Source: a virus. From it: 24,276 bases of DNA. The DNA is taken from the IMG/VR virus record IMGVR_UViG_3300008217_002782, positions 1-24,276 of that record; one strand, 5' to 3'. The number at the start of each line of letters is the position of its first letter. Position 1 is the first letter of the stretch. Below, in pieces: positions 18,387-24,276 of this stretch. The notes under the pieces were generated by a model. That model was not told the DNA's origin. It did no database searches and saw only the letters and a list, made by a program, of their open reading frames with translations. A program made the translations under genes and the position numbers.

Positions 18387-19829
18387 TTGCTGGGACTGGA
18401 CCAAACACTCCAGCAGGATCAGGAAATCCCCGAAGCGTCAGCGACCCTGTACGGGCGGCTGGGCTTTGAGGTCACCGGGCCAGAGCAAAAAGCAATCCTG
18501 GTCTGCCGGAAGCGATTTATCGGCATTAGCGGCGGCGAGGGTTCGGGCAAGTCTAAAATTGCCAGCGAAATCTGGCTAGGCCGCTGGCCGGACGATATGG
18601 CTGGCAACCCAGGCGTGGGAGATGGCCTTGGCCCCCCTCTGATTTACTGGCTGGTCGGGGAAGATTACTCTCAGGTTACCGAGGAATTCCGTTACATCAA
18701 GATGGACCTTATAGAGTTGGGCTTCCCAATAGAGAAAACTTCCACCGAACGGGTCGATCCTGGCCATATTGAACTGAAACTCCCAGATGAACGTCAGTCC
18801 CGGTTCCGGATAGAGACGAAAAGCGCCGGGGACCCATCGAAACTCACCCGCCAACGGCCCCACGGGATAATATTCTGTGAGCCTGGGCAGTCGGATGTGG
18901 TCGTATATGAACGCCTGAACGGGCGCGTGGCGGGCACACGGGGCTGGATGGCCCTGGTCGGGACTTTGGAAGGTTCAGTTGGCTGGTATCCGCAACTATT
19001 ACAGGCTTGGTCGGCGGGAAGTGGCGATGCCCAGAGTTTCAAGCTCCCCGCGTGGACGAATACTCATTATTATCCGGGCGGCAGACAAGACCCGGAGATT
19101 CTGAGGCTCGAACGGGAGAGCACCGACACCTACTTCATGGAACGGATTGCTGGCGAGGTCGTGCCTCCCAAGGGGCTCGTAATTACCGAGTTTCGGGCCG
19201 ATTTACACGTCAGGGATGTCCAATACGACCCCGAGTACCCTGTTTATCTGTGGGAAGACCCCGGATATGGTGCCCATAGCGCCCATGCGCTGGTCGTAGT
19301 GCAGAATATCGACCGGCAACTCCGTGTGGTAGACGAAATCTATGAAAGGGGCTTGACAACTCAGGAAATCATCCGAATGGCACAGATGCGCCCCTGGTGG
19401 AACTCAGAAAAGCACCTGGTTTCCGACCCTCATTATAAGGACCAGCACCACGCCAACCATTCGGTCTCGGATGTCTGGCGAATAGAGGCGGGATTGGAGG
19501 CTCAGGGTGAACGGGTCAGGATTTTACCAGGTATCGACCGGCTGAGGACCTATTTTATTCCCGATCCAATCACAGGGGTGCCGGGAATAGTCATCGCACC
19601 TCATTGTAAGGGCGTCCTAAGCGAACTTGGGGCGGCTTTGGACCCGTTTGACGGACGATCCTTCCATCCGTGGAAGTGGAAAGAGACCAAAACCGGCGAG
19701 ATTGTTGGGGCGGAACCCTTGGAGGAGTATAATCACTCTTTGAAGGCCCTCATATATGGGATAGTCCACAACTTTGGATATGCTCATAGTGACGAAAGAC
19801 GGGTTGCAACGGTGATTCGGAGACGCTGA
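18387..19829 (+). CDS. terL: Terminase large subunit
   Basis: Motor and nuclease that drives DNA into the capsid and cuts it. 480 aa, normal length. ATPase: Walker A GGEGSGKS at residues 49-56, Walker B-type IIFCEPG at 161-167 with Glu165 as probable catalytic Glu. Nuclease: WEDPGYGAHSAHALVVV (acidic Asp291), VVDEIYERG (315-322), VSDPHYKDQ (Asp347). Start is TTG 18387, with GAGGGGG about 8 nt upstream; the first in-frame ATG lies inside the ATPase. The last base overlaps the next gene. Packaging type (cos or headful) cannot be deduced. Confidence 0.93.
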   Translation: MLGLDQTLQQDQEIPEASATLYGRLGFEVTGPEQKAILVCRKRFIGISGGEGSGKSKIASEIWLGRWPDDMAGNPGVGDGLGPPLIYWLVGEDYSQVTEEFRYIKMDLIELGFPIEKTSTERVDPGHIELKLPDERQSRFRIETKSAGDPSKLTRQRPHGIIFCEPGQSDVVVYERLNGRVAGTRGWMALVGTLEGSVGWYPQLLQAWSAGSGDAQSFKLPAWTNTHYYPGGRQDPEILRLERESTDTYFMERIAGEVVPPKGLVITEFRADLHVRDVQYDPEYPVYLWEDPGYGAHSAHALVVVQNIDRQLRVVDEIYERGLTTQEIIRMAQMRPWWNSEKHLVSDPHYKDQHHANHSVSDVWRIEAGLEAQGERVRILPGIDRLRTYFIPDPITGVPGIVIAPHCKGVLSELGAALDPFDGRSFHPWKWKETKTGEIVGAEPLEEYNHSLKALIYGIVHNFGYAHSDERRVATVIRRR

Positions 19830-20014
19830 TGATAAAATCTCCTCGGACACCTGAGCAATTCGAATATGCGATAAATGTAATCTACAATCGAGCAAATGCC
19901 ATGCGTCGAGATAATTATTATCCAGGAGCCTATGAGGACTATCAACGTTTGCAATCCTTAAAGCAAAAATATGCCGCACGGTTCCCCGAGGAATACTCTG
20001 AGTTTGATTCTTAG
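19829..20014 (+). CDS. Small hypothetical protein, 61 aa
   Basis: MIKSPRTPEQFEYAINVIYN from ATG 19829, which overlaps the terminase stop (TGATG). Helical, basic, with many Tyr and Arg (NRANAMRRDNYYPGAYEDYQ); ends EYSEFDS. Not recognised; a small linker or scaffold-type protein between terminase and portal is common. Bases 20015-20063 hold nothing identifiable. Confidence 0.68.
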   Translation: MIKSPRTPEQFEYAINVIYNRANAMRRDNYYPGAYEDYQRLQSLKQKYAARFPEEYSEFDS

Positions 20015-20063
20015 ATTTCTACGGTTATTGAAGTGCAGTGAGTAATGCCGACAACTGACGAAA

Positions 20064-20516
20064 TCATAAAAAGGGGTGGTCGAGTCTCCATTGTTTTGTG
20101 CGTTGAACACGACAGGTGCGGCAATGCCTACGCTCTTTATATATGTAGGTGTTGAAAAGGTCATAAATATGTCCGTGCGGACAGTGTGTTTTAGCCCGAT
20201 TCTTGTGAGCTAGTGCCTCACCCGATATCCCACGTTGCATATTTAGTTGATGAGAGACAGCCTCAAGATGGTCCCAATTTACACAAGGTGGATTACGGCA
20301 AAGATGGTCAAGTTCAAGCCCTTCGGGAATCGGCCCACTTTTGAGAACATAGCTAAATCGGTGAGCTAATACGAGTTTGCCGTTAGGACGAAATTGTCCA
20401 TATCCATTCGGATTTCGGTAGGCAGTCCATATCCAGCAGGATGTTCCATGAAAGAGAGGACCAGTTTTATCAACCTTGGCCCAGAAAAGCTGGATGGTGG
20501 TATCATTAAAGAGCAT
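20064..20516 (-). CDS. HNH endonuclease on the antisense strand
   Basis: 150 aa, oriented against its neighbours. CWIWTAYRNPNGYGQFRPNG and LAHRFSYVLKSGPIPEGLEL are typical of HNH_3 homing nucleases; catalytic centre LDHLCRNPPCVNWDHLEAVS with His71, Asn80 and His83. The end has CPHGH and CRTC, a further zinc-like site. Start ATG 20516 has GGAGG upstream. Insertion between terminase-linked and portal genes and opposite orientation indicate a free-standing mobile gene. The leader contains a hairpin. Confidence 0.9.
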   Translation of the reverse strand: MLFNDTTIQLFWAKVDKTGPLFHGTSCWIWTAYRNPNGYGQFRPNGKLVLAHRFSYVLKSGPIPEGLELDHLCRNPPCVNWDHLEAVSHQLNMQRGISGEALAHKNRAKTHCPHGHIYDLFNTYIYKERRHCRTCRVQRTKQWRLDHPFL

Positions 20517-20542
20517 CGGGAGACCTCCTCTCTCGGTGTCGT

Positions 20543-20582
20543 GCGGTGGACTGTTGACCCAGTTCCACCGCCTCATATTATA
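20543..20582 (-). promoter_or_regulatory. Extended -10 promoter and leader hairpin of the antisense HNH gene
   Basis: On the minus strand TGCTATAAT: TATAAT at 20582-20577 with TGn extension, start near 20570. The resulting leader begins with an 8-bp perfect hairpin (20564-20571 with 20543-20550, 13-base loop) just upstream of the GGAGG site. The hairpin may restrain HNH expression. Confidence 0.55.
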
Positions 20583-20607
20583 GCATAAGGAGTAACTGGA
20601 GAAGGTT

Positions 20608-22518
20608 ATGGCTACACCAGAGGATATAATCCGTATGGTGGATAAGATGGAGTCGGACCGTGCCTCCTTGCATGAGCGCATGGATAAAGACTTCGACCGC
20701 TACAATCTGGTGGCCTACGCCGGTGAGACGGACGAGAATGGCAACCCATTACTCAACGGGTACAAGAAATTCACCTCTAATGACCCCCGTACCTCGATGA
20801 ATCTTGCCGTCCATCTTCTGTCCACTGCCCCGGCACTGATTAGGGTCCGAAAGCCCAAGGCTCAGAAGGCCCAACGAGAAACGGACAATCTGAAGGAACT
20901 TTTCGCCTTGGGTATCCTTCAGGCAGCAGATACCCGTCGTGCTGACCTCATGATGCCATCCCTTCAGGACTCTCTAGCGGCCCAATGCCTCATGCGAGGC
21001 CGAACGGCGCAGAGAGTCTTGCTTATTAAGGAAGACATCGACCCGTCAGAGATAGAAGCGACTGTTGAAGAGATTCCGCTTGAGACTGTGGGCGAAGAGG
21101 GGAAACCAGTAGAGGGGATAGCTACTTCAACTACCCGCACCTACGTGGATATTCAAGATTGGGACCCCCGTAATACGTACTGGGGCATGGGAAAACATGG
21201 GTTGGCCTGGGCTTGCCATAAGGTGTCGAAGACCGCCGAGGCCATCAAGACCGAGTTCGATATCACTATAGAAGAAGGAAACCTGGATTCCTCTATGGAG
21301 TTCGCCGTCTACGACTATTTTGACGAAACCGACAATCAAATCATAGTTTCCGGGGGTAGAGAGGCCAAATCGAAAACCCCCCACGGGATGGGCAAAGTCC
21401 CGGTGGATATCCACATGGTTGGCGGGTTACCCTTCTTCCAAGCGGCTGGCAAAGATTACGAGGTCAACTACGGGGAGAGCTTCTACCAGTCCGACCGGGA
21501 AATGTACGACCAGCAGAACTTTATCCTGTCCGTGTTGGCCGAACTGAGCAAACGGTCCATCAGCCAGGGCCTCCTGGTCTTCTCTCAGGATGGGAAACTC
21601 AGCCTGGAGAGTGACCCGAGAGTAAGTGGCGCTGAAACACAACTGAGGACCACCCAAGAAGACGTTAAAACGATGCCACCGATGGAGATGGTCAAAGAAA
21701 GTGGGGCGCTGATGGGCGTGATCGCCCAGATGGTGCAGCGCGGCACCTTCCCGGCATCGGTTTTTGGTGAGTTGGCCTTCCAACTATCGGGATTTGCCAT
21801 CACCCAGCTAAGGCAGGGGATGGAAGCCCCGATCAGTCCGTCGGTGAAAACTACCAAGACCGCCCTCAGGGGCATCCTCAACATTCTGGCCGACGCCTAC
21901 GTTTCCGCGAACTTTGATGTTATGACCCTTAGTGGCCGGATGCAAGACGTGGAGCGGACTGACTTTGAAGAGGAGATGTCTCTGGACGCGATCAAGGAAG
22001 GCGGGTTGATCGAGGTCGAAATCGTCCCACAACTACCTCAAGACGACGCGGCCAAGGCAGCTCTTGCGCAAATCCTTACCTCTGGTGATGTCCCCCTTGT
22101 CGATCACCGGTTTGCGCGTGAGAACATTATCCAGTTGCAGGACGTGGAGCAGGTCGAACGGGCGGTACAGGAACAATTGGCAAAGACAGGCAGCCCGACC
22201 GCTTTGGCCTTCAGTAATATGTTGGCAGCGGCAGAGCAAGGGGACATGGAACTCGCCCAGGTCTGGCACATGGAGTTCCAAATTCAAATGATGCAGCGAA
22301 TGCACGAAATATCCCAGCTAAAAGCAATCGGTTCTACCCCTAATGGGGAAACGAACGGTACAAATGGAAGAACACCTCGTCCATCACCAGAGGTGGCGCC
22401 CGCCCAAGTTCAGGGTATCCCATTGCCACCTCCAACACCCCAGGCCGGGCCGATCGCGGCCCCAGGGACACCACGGCCTAACAGGAACGGAGCAGCTGGG
22501 GGCTTGCCCCCTCTATAA
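20608..22518 (+). CDS. Portal protein
   Basis: 636 aa from ATG 20608 with GGAGAAGG upstream. Forms the dodecameric channel at one capsid vertex. Recognised from position after terminase, length and composition: helical N-terminus (KMESDRASLHERMDKDFDRY), STAPALIRVRKPK, YVDIQDWDPRNTYWGMG, GLPFFQAAGKDYEVNYGESF, ISQGLLVFSQDGKLSLESDP with the internal helix TFPASVFGELAFQLSGFAIT, and a long Pro/Gly-rich C-terminal tail after about residue 575. This is the portal type of podo-/sipho-like phages with divergent sequence. Family assignment is by pattern, not by a single catalytic motif. Confidence 0.83.
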   Translation: MATPEDIIRMVDKMESDRASLHERMDKDFDRYNLVAYAGETDENGNPLLNGYKKFTSNDPRTSMNLAVHLLSTAPALIRVRKPKAQKAQRETDNLKELFALGILQAADTRRADLMMPSLQDSLAAQCLMRGRTAQRVLLIKEDIDPSEIEATVEEIPLETVGEEGKPVEGIATSTTRTYVDIQDWDPRNTYWGMGKHGLAWACHKVSKTAEAIKTEFDITIEEGNLDSSMEFAVYDYFDETDNQIIVSGGREAKSKTPHGMGKVPVDIHMVGGLPFFQAAGKDYEVNYGESFYQSDREMYDQQNFILSVLAELSKRSISQGLLVFSQDGKLSLESDPRVSGAETQLRTTQEDVKTMPPMEMVKESGALMGVIAQMVQRGTFPASVFGELAFQLSGFAITQLRQGMEAPISPSVKTTKTALRGILNILADAYVSANFDVMTLSGRMQDVERTDFEEEMSLDAIKEGGLIEVEIVPQLPQDDAAKAALAQILTSGDVPLVDHRFARENIIQLQDVEQVERAVQEQLAKTGSPTALAFSNMLAAAEQGDMELAQVWHMEFQIQMMQRMHEISQLKAIGSTPNGETNGTNGRTPRPSPEVAPAQVQGIPLPPPTPQAGPIAAPGTPRPNRNGAAGGLPPL

Positions 22519-22530
22519 GGAGACCTACCG

Positions 22531-23871
22531 ATGCCTACCACACAGGTTTACGACTACGACAATGGCACAGCCTATAGCGTCACGGGTACGACCGAGCAAA
22601 TAGCGGATAAGCTAGAACAATTGGGGTTCGACCGTGAAGATGCGGAGCGAGACCGCATTGTAGTGGATAAAAGGGCCGTGTCTGGCCCGGATGCTATTGC
22701 CAATGCTGACCCTAGCCTTGTCAGAGGTATCCGTGAGCAATTTAAGAACCATACCATCGACCAACTTATGCAGTACGTGGGGGTTGGCGATATTGTCAAG
22801 CGTGAAATTGCACGGGAGATGTTGGAAAGCAAATATAACGTTGACTGGACGAAAGGGCGCGTTACCCCGACTAGTGCCTTGGCCCCAGGAAGCACCCCCG
22901 CTGGCAGGGTTACTCCCCGTGGTGGTGGTGGCGCATCGGGAGTTCCACAAGATACTGGCGGCGGTGCGGTCCCAGTTCCAGTTCCAGATTTCCTTCCTCC
23001 TATCAGACCAGAAGTGCAGCGAAGGATCGACCTTTCTCAAAGTAGAGAAGGTCGAGCGCAGCTTTACAGGGAGTACCTGTCTGGACTGGGGGAAGCTCCA
23101 GGGATTGTGCAGAGGCAACGGCAAGCGCAGTTTAACCCCTACTCCAGACTATTTGATATTGGACAGGGCCTTGGAGATTTCGGCCCAGAGACAACCTTCC
23201 GTCAGACCTTGCCGGAGGGGCTTGGACGCCCTGATCCCGGATTTGTTCAGACCCAACTTGAAAGGGTTCGCGATTTACTGGCTGGGGATAGGCCGGAAGG
23301 TGAACGGGGTGATTACTATGCTGGATTACAGTCTGACCCAACTAGACAGTTTGGTATGCTTTTTGACACTGGGTTGGGTCAGACTATGGCTCCTCGTTTT
23401 CGTCCAGGAGTGCGGCGTAGAGCCGCAGAGAATTTTGGCCGGGCAGGGGACGTTGCTATAATCCAGGCTGGGTTAGGACAAACTGCACAGGACCCATTCG
23501 GTGGATTTTTGGAGCAGGGCACCGACTTTGCGGGACCGAGTAGCGATACTTACCGCCAAGCGATTGGGAACGCTGCGTTCATGCTTGGGTCGCCTTTTGA
23601 AGGTCTCAGTGCCCCATCTCAACAATTCCAAAGTACATTCAGTATGGATCGTAATTTGCCACAAGAAAAACTTCAGGAGCGGGCAGAGCGCCAATTCCAA
23701 ATGGCGGTGCAGTCGCGCATAAGAGATATTCCCTGGCAGTTCCGTGAGGGTTGGTTGCGGGATGTCCGGCGCTCCTTTGACGCATGGCTGGGAGGGAATA
23801 CCGCCGGGGGGGACTTCCTGCCCGCTTTCCAGGCACAGGGCTATCGATTCAATCCAGTAGGATTTGGGTAG
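22531..23871 (+). CDS. Virion-module protein of unknown function, 446 aa
   Basis: MPTTQVYDYDNGTAYSVTGT from ATG 22531 with AAGGAGACC upstream. An N-terminal alpha/beta section with a helix (TIDQLMQYVGVGDIVKREIA), a Gly/Pro-rich linker with PVPVPDFLPPI at about 145-160, and a long Arg/Gln/Gly-rich C-terminal half (QSREGRAQLYREYLSGLGEA). Directly follows the portal gene. Possible scaffold or internal virion protein; no domain is recognised. Confidence 0.65.
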   Translation: MPTTQVYDYDNGTAYSVTGTTEQIADKLEQLGFDREDAERDRIVVDKRAVSGPDAIANADPSLVRGIREQFKNHTIDQLMQYVGVGDIVKREIAREMLESKYNVDWTKGRVTPTSALAPGSTPAGRVTPRGGGGASGVPQDTGGGAVPVPVPDFLPPIRPEVQRRIDLSQSREGRAQLYREYLSGLGEAPGIVQRQRQAQFNPYSRLFDIGQGLGDFGPETTFRQTLPEGLGRPDPGFVQTQLERVRDLLAGDRPEGERGDYYAGLQSDPTRQFGMLFDTGLGQTMAPRFRPGVRRRAAENFGRAGDVAIIQAGLGQTAQDPFGGFLEQGTDFAGPSSDTYRQAIGNAAFMLGSPFEGLSAPSQQFQSTFSMDRNLPQEKLQERAERQFQMAVQSRIRDIPWQFREGWLRDVRRSFDAWLGGNTAGGDFLPAFQAQGYRFNPVGFG

Positions 23872-23877
23872 ATACTG

Positions 23878-24201
23878 ATGGTTACTCCTAATCCATTTGA
23901 CATCGACTTTCGGCGGAGCATCTTCGCGGAAGACCCGAACCTTGCCTTCCAGACCAGCATCACGCAGGCTGGGCTCCCCCGCCAGATGTCGGACTTCTTC
24001 AGGCGGCGCACTTCGACCTTTCTGAACCAGTTCCAGGGAGCGTTGGGTCAGCAGTTGGACGAGTTGGGCAAGGCCGACCTGAACCCGCTGGACTTCTTCC
24101 AGGGAAGGGACTTCCGTACCGAGTTCTCACGGTTCTCTCCCAGTGAACGTGGAGAAAATACCCGTCTATTCAATCCCAGGACCCGTAGGATTTATTTTTG
24201 A
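23878..24201 (+). CDS. Virion-module protein, 107 aa
   Basis: MVTPNPFDIDFRRSIFAEDP from ATG 23878, 6 bp after the previous stop. Rich in Phe, Arg and Gln (FFRRRTSTFLNQFQGALGQQ), similar in style to the C-terminal half of its 446-aa neighbour, hinting at a common origin or joint function. Overlaps the next start (TGATG). Not recognised. Confidence 0.62.
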   Translation: MVTPNPFDIDFRRSIFAEDPNLAFQTSITQAGLPRQMSDFFRRRTSTFLNQFQGALGQQLDELGKADLNPLDFFQGRDFRTEFSRFSPSERGENTRLFNPRTRRIYF

Positions 24202-24276
24202 TGCCTAGTCACTATTCTAGGAAGGAACGCGAAGCTAGGCGTCGCAGAGCGAACGAGGCCGTTGTCAGGGCTATCC
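24201..24276 (+). CDS. Start of a further gene, cut by window edge
   Basis: MPSHYSRKEREARRRRANEA opens at ATG 24201 overlapping the preceding stop and runs off the window. Very basic N-terminus. Too short to identify. Confidence 0.5.
   Translation, partial: MPSHYSRKEREARRRRANEAVVRAI

Overview
The window is a piece of a tailed double-stranded DNA phage genome (Caudoviricetes) or a closely related prophage. The evidence is a terminase large subunit, a likely small subunit, a portal protein, tightly packed small genes with start/stop overlaps, two HNH endonucleases, and phage-type replication and DNA-modification enzymes. No host marker is present, so the host cannot be named. Shine-Dalgarno sites are of the ordinary GGAGG type. 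Several promoters look bacterial sigma70-like, including three with a -10 box exactly 6 nt before an ATG, which implies leaderless mRNAs.

Layout. (1) 1-4910, minus strand: a chain of short early-type genes carrying an MT-A70 adenine methyltransferase and a C5-cytosine methyltransferase whose motifs lie in two frames. (2) 4973-10828, plus strand: a Cys-containing small protein, a possible OB-fold protein, two PP-loop (PAPS-reductase/DndC-like) enzymes, a RusA resolvase, a stand-alone CHC2 primase zinc finger and a RecA-fold helicase-like ATPase. (3) 10962-13749, minus strand: a second chain of small phage proteins, several with zinc-binding cysteines, read from a promoter near 13821. (4) 13865-24276, plus strand: two small proteins, a 430-bp gene-free stretch with strong RNA-like secondary structure, a terminase small subunit candidate, small genes, an HNH endonuclease, terminase large subunit, an antisense HNH endonuclease, portal, and two or three virion-type proteins, the last cut by the window edge.

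How the parts fit. Arms 1 and 2 modify, replicate and resolve phage DNA; arm 4 packages it and builds the capsid. The two methyltransferases and two sulfur/adenylate-type PP-loop enzymes suggest a hypermodified or protected genome, but this is inference. Arms 2 and 3 converge on a cluster of AAGTGTGTA repeats; arms 3 and 4 diverge from twin promoters with the same TTGACA-N17-TAACnT architecture.

Most notable: a recurring element at gene boundaries on both strands (an imperfect TCTTC...GAAGA inverted repeat carrying the upstream stop and the downstream ribosome binding site), reminiscent of the start-associated sequences of cluster K mycobacteriophages; a candidate three-way-junction RNA at 14246-14350; and a two-frame cytosine methyltransferase.
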